Assembly: GCF_043555865.1 (NCBI RefSeq)
Contig: NZ_JBIGHY010000001.1
Coordinates: 806,001 to 870,000, forward strand
Source of the DNA: Pelomonas dachongensis
GTDB taxonomy: Bacteria; Pseudomonadota; Gammaproteobacteria; Burkholderiales; Burkholderiaceae_C
Length of the DNA: 64,000 nt
Direction of reading: 5' to 3'
This document shows, in pieces, positions 8,360 to 20,200 of the stretch (position 1 is its first letter; every line of letters starts with the position of its first letter). A program made the translations under genes and the position numbers. Under the pieces are notes generated by a model that saw only the letters and a program-made list of their open reading frames with translations, was not told where the DNA came from and made no database searches.

Positions 8360-9395
8360 GTGCGCTCAGCATGAGCGCACTCTCACGGGTGCAAGTCCCG
8401 CCGTAGGTTGATCAAAGCGAACGAAGCGAAGCGCAACTGCACCAGGGCGACCGAGTGTGGGGAGGAAGCGTGGAGCGAAGGTGCGAGCGGATGGACAAGA
8501 ACCGGATAGAAGGCACTGCCGAGCAGGGCGAGCGGGCAACGAACTGCGAAGCTCCCGTGATCAAGGCGAAGCGGTGTAGATCCGGCGGTTGTGCAGTGAA
8601 GGAGTGCGTGTCTTGCCTGAGGAGGCCTCGCCTCACGCCTGAAAGGGCGACGGCCATGCCGCAGCGAGGTGGCAGCAGAGGTCGCAGTAGCCGGGTAGCG
8701 GAGCCGCTGAGGCCGCCAGCGAGAGGCGAAGGACCGAATGAGATGGCAAGTGAGCGAGGACAGCAGACGAGCCGGCGAGTGGGTGATGGCGTGGCTCAGG
8801 AAGCTGTACGACAAGCTGAAGCTGCAGATCAATGAAGCCAAGAGGCCGTGGGCAGCGCCTTCGGGCGCAACTTTCTGGGCTACGCGCTGGGGGCTGCCAA
8901 GGGGCGGGAGGTGAAATGCGCAGTAGCCCACAAGGCGCTTGCAAACTTCAAAGCCCGAGTCCGGCGACTCACCGGCCGCTTGAGCGGGCGCAGCATGGCG
9001 CAAGTGGTGCGAGGGCTACGGCCCTACCTGCTGGGCTGGAAAGCCACTACTTCGGATTGGCGCAAACCCCGAGAGTCTGGCGCGAGCTGGACGAATGGCT
9101 GCGCGACCGACTGCGGGCCCTACAGCTCAAACATTGGAAGCGTGGGCCAACCATGTACCGCGAACTGCGGTCGATGGGCGCCCGAGCTGGTGTCGCTCAC
9201 CGGGTGGCGGCCAACAGCCGGCGCTGGTGGCGCAACAGTACGACGAGACTCAACGGCGTGCTCACCCTCGCGTGGTTCGACCAAATGGGCCTGTCTCGAC
9301 TCTCCTGACCTCAAGCTCTCGAACCGCCTGGTGCGGACCCGCATGCCAGGTGGTGTGGGAGGGGCGGAGCCGAAATGGTTCCCCCCTATCCCGAT
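8360..9395 (+). mobile_element. Decayed class C group II intron
   Basis: The left end GTGCGCTCAGCATGAGCGCAC forms the opening hairpin of a group II intron and is followed by CGGGTGCAAGTCCCG, a domain I element. The right end holds the catalytic domain V region (TGGTGCGGACCCGCATGCCA with GGTGGTGTGGGAGGGG) and ends near CCCCCTATCCCGAT. The element is about 1.04 kb, against roughly 1.8-2 kb expected for an intact intron with its reverse transcriptase, so an internal piece has been lost. The site is right behind the rplQ terminator, as class C introns prefer. It cannot move by itself; RNA splicing is doubtful, because the remnant protein is broken. Confidence 0.8.
8768..9308 (+). pseudogene. Group II intron reverse transcriptase/maturase, C-terminal remnant
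   Basis: Only the part after the catalytic YADD motif is left. It starts in one frame with RAGEWVMAWLRKLYDKLKLQ, moves by a single-base deletion near 8842 to GSAFGRNFLGYALGAAKGRE, and by a second near 9040 to YFGLAQTPRVWRELDEWL, ending at a TGA at 9308. The pieces joined give the thumb/maturase (X) domain of a LtrA-like protein, with the typical QLKHWKRGPTMYRELRSMGA and SRRWWRN runs. The reverse transcriptase palm and N-terminus are absent. This is a dead gene inside the intron. Confidence 0.85.
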
Positions 9396-9440
9396 CCCGA
9401 CATCGACGTGGGGCGCAGCCCCCGGTTCAGGGCGGCGCGT

Positions 9441-9468
9441 GGAACTCAATGGCCGGCCTTGCCACTCA
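9441..9468 (+). promoter_or_regulatory. ECF-type promoter of the tpsBA-caspase operon
   Basis: GGAAC at 9441-9445, exactly 18 bases, then ACTCA at 9464-9468. The same pattern with the same spacing precedes the T6SS units in this window. It lies 46 bases beyond the intron end and 95 bases before the tpsB ATG. A start of transcription near 9475 rules out the longer upstream frame as coding. Confidence 0.65.
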
Positions 9469-9563
9469 CCCGCGGGGCGACCGCCAGGTCGAGGTCAGGC
9501 CAAGACGTCGGCGCAGGCCAGGCGGCGCGGTACTCCGCCGCGCCGCCCACCCGCCTTGGACCC

Positions 9564-11291
9564 ATGTTGCCCGTCGCCCGCCCGCACCGTCAGACCCGAC
9601 CAGCCTCGTTCCGCCACTGGATGCTGGCGGCGCTGTGGGCGGTTCTGTTACCCGCCGGGGCGCAGACGCCCACCGTCGTCCCCACGCCGTCTGAACTGGC
9701 CAAGCCCGCTGAGCCGCGCCGCGAGGCCGACGCGCTACCGGACCGCCCAGGACCGCCGCGCGAGCTGGGCAAGCCCGACGACGAGCTGAAGATCGACGTG
9801 GCCGCCTACGTTGTCGCCAGCGACGCACCCGCCGCGTTGCGCGAGGCGCTGCCGCGGCTGACGGCCTCCTTCGTCGGCACGGGGCGTGGCTTCGAGGATC
9901 TGGTCAACGCGGCCAACGAGGTCACGCGCTTCCTGCAGCGGGACCTGGGTTACTACCTGGGTTACGCCTACATCCCCGAGCAGGTGTTCGACGGGCAGAC
10001 CGTACGCATCGCCGTGCTGGAGGGCCGGTTGGACCGCGTGGTGCTGAATTGGAGCGAGGGCCTGCCTGTGAAGCGCGAGGTGGTGGACGCCTACCTGCAG
10101 GCGCTGCAACCCGGCGACGTGCTGACCGTCGAGGCGGTCGAGCGCACGGTCTTCCTGATCAACGACCTGCGCGGCATCGTCACGCGCGCCGAAGTCAAGG
10201 CGGGCTCCAGGCCGGGCACGGCCATCCTCGTGTTCACGCCCAGGGCCGAGGCCCGCTACAGCGGCAGCGTGGACGCCGACTTCAACGGAGCCCGCGTCAT
10301 CGGCACGCCACGGCTGGGCGCGCAGGTCGTGATGGCCAGCCCGCTGGGGCGCGGTGACGGCCTGTCCGCCTCGGTGCTCAGCTCCACCACGCGTGGCCTG
10401 ATGTTCGGTCTCGTCAGCTATGCCAGCCCCATCGGTGCGGACGGCTTCAAGGCTGGCGTGTCGCTGTCGGCGGTGCGCTATCAGCTCGACCAGGACGAGT
10501 TTCCGCTGGACCTGCACGGCACCGGCACCACGTTCAACGTGTTCGGCCTGCACCCGTGGGTGCGGTCGCGCAACCTGAACCTGTTCGTGCTCGGCGCCGT
10601 GAATGCCAAGCGCTATGTCGACAAGATCGCGGCGTTGGCCACGCGAAAGCAGGTGGACGATGCCAATCTCGGGCTCAGCGGTGACTTCCGCGACAGCCTG
10701 CTGAGCGGCAGTGTCAACACCTTCGAGCTGCAGCTGACGCAAGGCCGGCTGAAGTTTCCGGCCGGCATGCCCAGTGGCAGCGATGACGCACCCACCTTCC
10801 GTAAGCTCGGCGTCTCGGCATCGCGGCTGCAGAACGTTGTCAGCGGACGCCTGCTGGCCTACCTGAACGTGCGCGGCCAGTGGGCGTTGTCCAACCTCGA
10901 CTCCACCGAGCAGTTCCGCGCCGGCGGGCCCAACGGCGTGCGCGCGCTGGGCCCGGGTGACGGCACCGGCGACAGCGGCGCCGTCGCGAGCTTGGAGCTG
11001 CGCTGGCTGCCGCCGTCCAGCCTGTTCGGCAAATGGTCCAGCGAGCTGGTGCTGGCCGCCTTCTACGACGCCGCTTTCGTGCAGCTGCGCCACGATCCCG
11101 ATCGGGTGCAGCGCGATCCCGACTACGTCAACCACGCCCGGTTGGGCGGCGTGGGTCTGTCTCTGGTGTGGGCGCGCGCCGGCAGCCATTCGCTGCGCGT
11201 GAGCGTAGCCACCCCCACCGAAGGCCGCGGCAGCGGCGAAACCCAGGCGAGCAAGCTGCGCGCCTACGCACAGGGCTCCTGGAGTTTCTGA
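9564..11291 (+). CDS. Two-partner secretion outer-membrane transporter (TpsB, ShlB/FhaC family)
   Basis: TpsB proteins are Omp85-superfamily beta-barrels that move one large exoprotein across the outer membrane. The 575-residue product has an N-terminal signal-like hydrophobic segment (MLAALWAVLLPAGAQ near residues 20-34) and a proline-rich linker. POTRA-type domains follow around residues 80-235, with YLGYAYIPEQVFDGQTVRIA and LNWSEGLPVKREVVDAYLQA. The remainder is the barrel, ending in the aromatic GSWSF expected of an outer-membrane protein. Upstream in-frame codons run back into the intron, but 9564 is the first ATG after the predicted promoter. It is 7 bases from tpsA, its probable substrate. 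Confidence 0.9.
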   Translation: MLPVARPHRQTRPASFRHWMLAALWAVLLPAGAQTPTVVPTPSELAKPAEPRREADALPDRPGPPRELGKPDDELKIDVAAYVVASDAPAALREALPRLTASFVGTGRGFEDLVNAANEVTRFLQRDLGYYLGYAYIPEQVFDGQTVRIAVLEGRLDRVVLNWSEGLPVKREVVDAYLQALQPGDVLTVEAVERTVFLINDLRGIVTRAEVKAGSRPGTAILVFTPRAEARYSGSVDADFNGARVIGTPRLGAQVVMASPLGRGDGLSASVLSSTTRGLMFGLVSYASPIGADGFKAGVSLSAVRYQLDQDEFPLDLHGTGTTFNVFGLHPWVRSRNLNLFVLGAVNAKRYVDKIAALATRKQVDDANLGLSGDFRDSLLSGSVNTFELQLTQGRLKFPAGMPSGSDDAPTFRKLGVSASRLQNVVSGRLLAYLNVRGQWALSNLDSTEQFRAGGPNGVRALGPGDGTGDSGAVASLELRWLPPSSLFGKWSSELVLAAFYDAAFVQLRHDPDRVQRDPDYVNHARLGGVGLSLVWARAGSHSLRVSVATPTEGRGSGETQASKLRAYAQGSWSF

Positions 11292-11298
11292 AGGTCGC

Positions 11299-14200
11299 AT
11301 GCGCACACGTTTCCGCCCCCGCCTGACACCGCTGGGCCTGGCCCTGTGCCTGGCCATCGCCTATCCCGCGCACCCCGCGCTTGCGCTGCCCACTGGCGCG
11401 CATGTCGTGCAAGGCCAGGTCACCGTGACCACGCTGCAGCCCGGCCAGGGCCTGGTCGTGCAGGGCAGCGACAAGGCCATCGTCAACTGGCAGGGGTTCT
11501 CCATCGGCGCCAACGAGAGCCTGCGCATCCAGCAGCCTGGTGTCGGTTCGGTGCTGCTGAACCGCGTGGTGGGGGGCGACCCGTCGCTGATCCTGGGACG
11601 TATGCAGTCCAACGGCCAGGTCTTCCTGATCAACCCGCGCGGCATCGTTTTCGGACGCGGCTCGCAGGTGGACGTGGGCGGCATGGTGGCTTCCACGCTG
11701 GACCTGTCGGACAGCGCATTCCTGGCGGGCAACTACCGCTTCACCGCCGGCCCCGGCGCGGGCGGCCTGCAGGCCGACGGCAGCATCGCTGCACCGGGCG
11801 GTACCGTGGCGCTGCTGGCGCCGCAACTGGAGGTTGGGGGCAGCATCCACGCGCGCCGCATCGGCCTGGCAGCGGCAGGTGCCGTCACGGTGGACGTGGA
11901 AGGCGACGGCCTGGTGCTGTTCAACCTGCGCAACGACGCCGACCTGGACACCGCACTGAAATTCAGCGGCAGCGCAAGCGCTGACGGCGGTAGCGCCGAA
12001 CTGCGTGCGCAGGCGCGTGGCGGGGCGGCCGGCCAGGTACTGAACATGGACGGCGTGGTGCAGGCGCGCGGCCTGCGCCAGCAGGGCGGTCGCATCGTCA
12101 TCGACGGCGGCACGGCGGGCGACACGCGGGTCAACGGTCAACTGGACGCCACCGGCGAGACCGGCGGCCACATCACCGTGCTGGGCCAGCGCGTCGCGCT
12201 GCTGGACGCGGCCGTCGTCGACGCATCGGGCCTGCGGGGCGGTGGCGTCATCCAGGTTGGTGGCGGCTTCGAGGGCCAGGGCACCGAACGCAACGCCGAG
12301 CGCACCTGGCTCAGCAACGGTGCGCGCCTGCGTGCCGACGGCGTCGACCAGGGCGACGGCGGGCAGGTGTCCCTCTGGGCTGACGTGCGCACCGACGTGT
12401 TCGGGCACATCTCGGCGCGTGGCGGGCGCCTGGGGGGCAACGGCGGCTATGTCGAGACTTCGGGCAAGCAGTACCTGAACATACCCACCGGCGGCGTGGA
12501 CGTCAGTGCAGTTGCCGGTCGCGCCGGGCAGTGGCTGCTGGACCCGGCCAACCTGACCATCTCCAGCGTCGCGGGCAGCAATTCGACGGGTGCCTCGCCC
12601 TTCGAACCCACGGCCAACGGCGCGATCCTGAATGTCGCGACGCTCAACAGCGCGCTGGCAGCCGGCACCGGCGTGACGGTGCAAACACGCGCGGGTGTAG
12701 GCACGGCGGCCGAGCAGGGCAACATCGTCGTCAACGCCGCACTGCAGGGCAGCGCCGGTGGCACGCTCACGCTCAATGCCGTGGGCGCCATCAATTTCAC
12801 CAGCAACGGGTCCATCAACCTGACCGGCACCGGTGCGGCCGTCAGCCTGGTGGCGGGCGGCGGTGTCAGTGCCACCAGCATCCAGACCAGCGGCTCGCTG
12901 ACCATCAACAGCGGCGGCGGCGCCGTGGTGCTACCGACCGGCAGCGTGGGGGGCGCACTGCAAGTGACGGCCGCGGGCCCGATCACGCAGGCTGCGAACG
13001 GCCTGACGGTCACCGGCGCCAGCCAGCTCAACGCCGGCAGCGCCGCCATCACGCTGACCGACGCGGCCAACAACTTCGTCGGCACCGTCGGCCTCACCGG
13101 CGGCATCACGCAGATCACCAATGGCGCCGGCCACGCGCTGAGGCTTGGCAGCCTGAACACCAGCGGCGCGCTGACCGCGATCACGGCCGGCGACGCGCTG
13201 GACCTGGGCGGCGGCACCGTGGGCGGCAAGCTCACGGCCACCAGCGCTGGCGGCGCCATCACGCAGACGGCGGCGTTGACCGTCAGCAGTGGCGGCGCCG
13301 CCATCAACGCCGGTGCCGGCGCCATCACGCTGACCCAGGCCAATGCGCTGACCGGCACGGTGGACCTGACTGGCGCCGTGACGCAGGTCACCGGCACGGC
13401 GCTGACGCTGGGCACGCTGAACACCAGCGGCGCGCTGACCGCCATTGCGACCACCGGCGCGCTGGGCCTGGGCAGCGGCACGGTGGGCGGCAAGCTCACC
13501 GCCACCACGACAAACCAGGCCATCACGCAAACCGGTGTGCTGACGGTCAGCAGTGGCGGTGCGGCCATCAATGCGGGCACCGGCGACATCACGCTGACCC
13601 AGGCCAACGCGCTGACCGGCCTCGTGGACCTCACCGGTGGCGTGACGCAGATCACCGGCACCGCGCTGACGTTGGGCACGCTGAACACCAGCGGCGCGTT
13701 GACAGCCATCGCGACCACCGGCGCGCTGAACCTGGGCAGCGGCACCGTCGGCGGCAGGCTGACTGCCACCACGACGGACCAGGCCGTCACGCAGACCGGC
13801 GCACTGACCGTCAGCGCCGGAGGCGCGGCGATCAACGCCGGCACCGGCGCCATCACGCTGACCGAGGCGAATGCGCTGACCGGCACGGTGGACCTGACCG
13901 GCGGCGTGACGCAGATCACCGGCACGGCGCTGACGCTGGGCACGCTGAACACCAGCGGCGCATTGACCGCCATCGCGACGACGGGCGCGCTGGACCTGGG
14001 CGGCGGCACCGTTGGCGGCAAACTGACCGCCACCACCACCAACCAGGCCATCACGCAGACCGGTGTGCTGACCGTCAGCAGTGGCGGTGCGGCCATTAGT
14101 GCAGGCAGCGGCGCCATCACGCTGACCGAGGCCAACGCACTGACCGGCGCAGTGGACCTGACCGGTGGCGTGACGCAGATCACCGCCACCGCGCTCACGC

Positions 14201-17200
14201 TGGGCACGCTGAACACCAGCGGCGCGCTGACCGCCATCGCGACCACCGGCGCGCTGGACCTGGGCAGCGGCACCGTCGGCGGCAAGCTGACCGCCACCAC
14301 GACGGACCAGGCCATCACGCAGACCGGCGCACTGACCGTCAGCGCCGGCGGCGCGGCGATCCACGCCGGTGCGGGCGCCATCACGCTGACGCAGGCCAAT
14401 GCGCTGACCGGCGCGGTGGATCTGACCGGCGCCGAGGCGCAGATCACCAGCGGTGCCGGCCAGGCGCTTGCGCTGGGCAGCATCAACACCACGGGCAACC
14501 TGTCCGCCACCACGTCCGGTGCGGGCGCGCTGACACTGGGCCACGGCAGCGTCGGCGGCACGCTGACGGCGGTGGGCGGCACGACCATCACGCAGGCATC
14601 GGGAGCCCTCAGCGTCACCGGGACCTCCAGCCTCACCGCCGGCACCGACATCACGCTGACCAACGCTGGCAATCACCTGCAGGGCGCTGTCAGCCTGAGC
14701 GGCGCGGCGGTGTCGCTGAGCAATGGCAGCGGCCATGCGCTGACGCTGGGCACCGTCGGCGCGACCGGCACGCTGGCCGTCACCACCGGCGATGCCAACA
14801 TCACGCAGACCGGTGTGTTGACCGTCGGCGGCGCGGCGACGATCAACGCGGGCACCGGCGACATCACGCTGGCCGACGCGGCCAACCAATGGAACGGCAT
14901 CAGCCTGACGGGTGGCGCCCTCAGCGTGCGCGCGGCGGGCGACCTGAACGTCACGGGCCGCTCGCAGGTGGCGAACCGGTCGCTGACGCTGATCGCAGGC
15001 AACGATCTCATCCTCGGCGCGTTTGCGCTGGACACGGGCGGCGCCGATCTCAGCCTGAGCAGCCTGGGCGGCAGCCTGGCAACGGGTGGGTCACTGAATG
15101 GACGCAACGTCAGTCTCGCCGCCGGCACGGGGCTCAGCGTGGGCCATGCCATCACCACCAGCGGCACGCTGGACCTGAGCACGACCAGTGGCGGCGTGAC
15201 GCAGACGGCGGGCAGCATCACCGCCGGCGGCGCCACCACCGTGTCGGCGGGCGCTTCGGCCATCACGCTGGACCAAGCCGGCAACAGCTTCACCGGCGAG
15301 GTGGGGCTGACCGGCGGCGCGACGCTGCTGCGCAGCGGCGGCGCGCTCGTGCTCGGCAGCAGCAACGTGGCCTCGCTGGATGTGACGAGCTCGGGGGCGA
15401 TCAGCCAGAACGCCATGCTGGCCGTCGTCGGTGCCTTGAGCATCGATGCCGGCAGCCAGGCCGTGGATCTCAGCACGTCGCACAACCAGCTGGGTGGCAC
15501 CGTCGCCATCACCGGCGGCGCGACACAGCTGCGCAGCGCTGGCGCCTTGGCGCTGGGCAGCAGCACCGTCAGCTCGCTGGCACTGACCAGCGGCGGTGCG
15601 ATCAGCCAGAACGCGGCTATCAACGTCACCGGTGCACTGACCGTCAACGCCGGCAGCAACGCCGTCACCCTCAGCCACGCCAGCAACCAACTCGGCGGCA
15701 CGGTGGGCCTGACCGCAGGTGCAACGCAAATCCGCAGCAACAGCGCGCTGACGCTGGGCGCGCTGGACACCGCAGCGCTGACCGCCACGTCTAACGGCGC
15801 GCTCAACCTCGGCCAAGGCACGATTGCCGGCAACCTCGTCGCCATCAGCGGCAACGGTGCGATCACACAAGCCGGCGCGCTGGACGTCAGCGGCACCACC
15901 AGCCTCAACGCCGGCATCGGCGCCGTCACGCTGATGAACAGCGCCAACAGCTGGACCGGTGCGGTCGGCTTGACCGGCGGCACGACGCAGCTGCGCAGCG
16001 CTGGCGCCCTCGTGCTGGGCAGCAGCACCGTCAATTCGCTGGCACTGACCAGCGGCGGCGCGATCAGCCAGACGGCAGCCTTCAACGTCACCGGTGCGCT
16101 GACCGTCAATGCTGGCAGCAACGCCGTTACCCTCAGCCACGCCAGCAACCAACTGGGCGGCACGGTGGGCCTGAGCGCAGGCGCTACGCAGGTGCGCAGC
16201 AACAGCGCGCTGACGCTGGGCACGCTGGACACGGCGGCGCTGACCGCCACCTCCAACGGCGCAATGAACCTCGGCCAAGGCACGGTTGACGGCAGCCTCG
16301 TCGCCATCAGCGGCAACGGTGCGATCACACAAGCCGGCGCGCTGGACGTCAGCGGCACCACCAGCCTCAACGCCGGCATCGGCGCCATCACGCTGATGAA
16401 CAGCGCCAACAGCTGGAGCGGTGGGNNNNNNNNNNNNNNNNNNNNNNNNNNNNNNNNNNNNNNNNNNNNNNNNNNNNNNNNNNNNNNNNNNNNNNNNNNN
16501 NNNNNNNNNNNNNNNNNNNNNGCGCTGACGCTGGGCACGTTGAGCACGGGCAACCTGACGGTCAACGCCACCGCCGCGCTGAATCTGGGGCAAGGCAACG
16601 TCGGCGGCACACTCGATGCGAACAGCGGCGGCGCCATCACGCAGACCGGTGCGCTGACGCTGGCCGGCACGACGACGCTCAACGCGGGCACCGCCGCGAT
16701 CACGCTGACCGATGCCGCCAATCAATGGGGCGGCGATGTCAGACTCACCGGCGGCACGGCGCAACTGCGCGCCAGCGGCCCGGTTGTGCTGGGCGTCAGC
16801 CAGCTGGCATCGCTGACCGCCACCAGCACCGGCGCGCTCGAGCAGAGCGGCGCGCTCGTCGTCGCCGGCGCGCTGAGCCTGAACACCGGCAGCGCCGCGC
16901 TGACGCTCGACCACACGGGCAATCAGCTCGGCGGCATCGTGAACTTGAGCGGCGGCGCCAGCCAGGTGGTCAACGGCGGCTCGTTGACGCTCGGCACGCT
17001 GGCCACCGGCGCGCTGACGGCACAGTCGAGCGGCGCGCTGAACCTGGGCCAGGGCGCGGTCAACGGTAACCTCGTCGCTCACAGCGCCAACGGCGCTATC
17101 ACGCAGGCCGGGGCGCTCGACGTCACCGGCGCCAGCAGCGTCAACGCCGGCAGCGGTGCCATCACGCTAACGCATGCCGGCAACCGGTGGGGCGGCGCAG

Positions 17201-20200
17201 TCAGCCTGGCCGGTGCCACGACGCAGATCCACGGCAGCGCGGCACTTGCACTCGGCACTCTGGCCACCGGGGCTCTGACGGCGCAGTCGGGCGGCGCGCT
17301 GAACCTGGGCCAGGGCGCCGTCAACGGCCACCTCGTCGCCAGCAGCGGCGGCGCCCTCGCGCAGACCGGCGCGCTGGACGTCAGCGGCAGCACCCAGCTG
17401 AACGCCGGCAGCGCGACCATCACGCTGGCGCAGGCGGGCAACCGCTGGGGCGGCGTGGTCGACTTGACCGGTGGCGCCACGCAGCTGCGCGGCAGCGGCG
17501 CGCTGACGCTGGGCACGCTGGCCACCGGCTCGCTGAACTTCGCGTCCACGGGCGCATTGAATCTGGGCCAGGGAACCGTCAGCGGCGACCTCATCGGCGA
17601 CAGCGGCGGTCACGCCATCACGCAGGCCGGCGCGTTGAACGTCAGCGGCAACACGACGCTGAACGCCGGCACAGCCGACATCATGCTGGCGGACACCGGC
17701 AACCTGCTGCAGGGCACGCTCGGGCTGACGGCGCACGCGGTGACACTGGTCAACCAGCCGTCGCTGAACTTCGCCAACCTGAGCTTCGACAGTCTGGACG
17801 CGACCAGCAGCGGCGGCATCGTGCTGGGCAGCGGCAGCCTGAGCGGCACGCTGACGGCGCGTGCGCTTGGCGGCAACATCACGCAGACCGCAGGTGGCCT
17901 CACGGTGGCCGGCGACAGCACGCTGCAGGCCAGCGGCGCCATCACGCTTACCGACGCGGCCAACCAGCTGCAAGGCCTCGTGAACTTGGCCAGCAGCGGG
18001 ACCGCGGCCATCACCCACGCGGCCGACCTGCGGCTGGGCACGCTGGGTACCGGCGGCCTGGTCGCCAGGGCCGGCGGCGCGTTGGACCTCGGCGCCGGCA
18101 GCGTCGCCGGCACCTTGTCGACCACCAGCGGCGGCGTGCTCACGCAGATCGGCGCGCTGACTGTGAGCGGCAGCAGCACCTTCAACGCCGGCAGCGCGGC
18201 GGTCACGCTGGACCAGGCGGGCAACACTTTTGCCGGCCCGGTGGCCGTCAGCGCGGGCGACGCGAGGCTGGTGGCCACGGGCGGCCTGGCGCTGGGCGCT
18301 TTGGCCGTGCGTGACCTGACGGTTTCATCGAGCGGTGCGCTGCAGCTCGGCAGCGGCAGCATCACGGGCGCGTTGACCGCGAAAAGCGGTGGCGCGTTGA
18401 CGCAGGCGGCCGGCGGCCTGGCCCTCACCGGTGCGGCCCAGCTCGATGCGGCGGGCCACGCCATCCAGCTGACCGACGCGGCCAACGCCTTCGCGGGTGC
18501 CGTCGGCCTGCGCGGCAGCGACGTGCAACTGGCCAACGCGACGGCGCTGCGCCTGTCCAGTGTCGATGTCGATGCACTGCGGCTGACCACCGGCAGCACC
18601 GTGGACCTCGGCGCGGGCGTCATCCGCGGCGACCTCGCCGTGCGCACGCAAGGTCCTGCGATCACGCAGACCGGCGCGTTGACGGTGAACGGCGCGTCCA
18701 GCTTCGTCGCCGATGGCGGCACCACCCGGCTGACGCTGGTCCAGGCCGGCAACCAACTGGCCGGCGCGGTCACGGTGGCCGGCACGAACGGCGGCGATTT
18801 CAGCAGCACGCAAGTCGTTGCCGCTTCGGACCTGACTTTTGGCGGCAACGCGCAGGTGCAGGACCTGAGCAGCGCGGGCCTTCTGACGCTGGCTGGCGGC
18901 CAGGGGGGCGCGCTGACTGCGGCGGCGGTCACCGGCATCGGCCAGACCGGCGCGCTGCAGGTCGGCGGCCTGACGACGTTGATCGCCAACGGCGCAGGCA
19001 TGTCGGTTGACCTGAGCCTGGCAGGCAACGACTTCAACCGCGTGCAGCTGACGCCTGGCGGCGGCAGCTTCGGCAGCGTGCAGATCCGCGACAGCAACGG
19101 CCTGCAACTGGGCGGCGATGCGACCCGGCTGCAGATCGGCTCGGCCGGCGCGCTGGACCTGGCCGGCGGCAGCTATGCCGAGTTGCAGGCCGACGCCGCC
19201 GCCCTCACGCAGAGCGGCCGGCTCGCCGTCAGTGGCCTCACCAGCCTGGAGACGGGCAGCGGTGCGCTGACGCTGGCGCGCAGCGACAACGCGCTGACCC
19301 GCGTGGCCATCGCCAGCGCCGGCAGCGCCAGCATCGCGAATGCCGGCAACCTGACCGTCGAGGCCAGCAACGTGTCGACGCGGCTGACGCTGGCGTCGCC
19401 GGGCACCATCGAGCTGCAAGGCCCGCTGGTCGGCAGGGGCGAACTGGTGATGGCCGGCAGCGGACGCCTGAATGTCGCGACGGCCCAGGCCCACGCGGGC
19501 GGCACGCACATCCAGGCGGGCCGCCTGGTGCTGCAAGGCCCAGCCGCCACGCTGGGACAGGGCGCCGTGCAACTGGGCGCGGCCGGCGAGCTGGACCTGC
19601 GCGACGGCGCGCTGCTGGCCAACGCGCTCGCCAGCCAGGGCGGCAGCGTGTTGAACACCTCGGGCACCGGCACGCTGGCCGGCGCTGTGACGCTGCAGGC
19701 CGACACGCGCTTCCTGCCGTCGGCCGGCGCGGGAGGGCTGACGGTCAGCGGCGCCATCGGCGACGGCGGCGTGGGCCGCGGACTGCAACTGGCCGACACC
19801 GGCACCCTGACGCTGACCGGCACCAACCGCTACGGCGGCCTGACCGACGTTGCCGCCGGCACGCTGCGCGCCAGCGGCGCCGGGTCGCTGTCGGCCGGCA
19901 GTGCCGTGCGACTGGCCGCGGGGGCCGTGCTGGCGCTGGGGGCCGACCAAGCCGCGGGCCTGCTGAGCGGCGCGGGGCGCATCGAACTCGGCAGCTTCAC
20001 GCTGGGCGTGGGGGGCGACGGGCGCGACAGCCGCTTCGACGGTAGCATCGCCGGCAGCGGCGGCCTGACCAAGCTGGGTGCGGGGCGGCTGACGCTGGCC
20101 GGCAGTGGCGCGCACACCGGCGCCACCCGCGTGGCCGCGGGTGAGCTGGTGCTCGCCAGCAGCGGCGCGCTGAATGACACGACGGCCGTCACGGTGGACG

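Noticed and set aside
8455..8835. Open frames inside the intron, such as 8455-8835 (+) and 8383-9003 (-).
   Set aside because: They cover structured intron RNA and remnant sequence. None matches a protein family; the real remnant is the broken maturase.
9375..9563. An N-terminal extension of TpsB of 63 residues.
   Set aside because: It begins in the intron end and reads through the predicted promoter. The signal-like segment starts only after the ATG at 9564.
12900..16425. Regularly spaced repeats that might be taken for a CRISPR array.
   Set aside because: The repeats are in-frame, have no unique spacers of even length, and encode beta-helix motifs. There are no cas genes.
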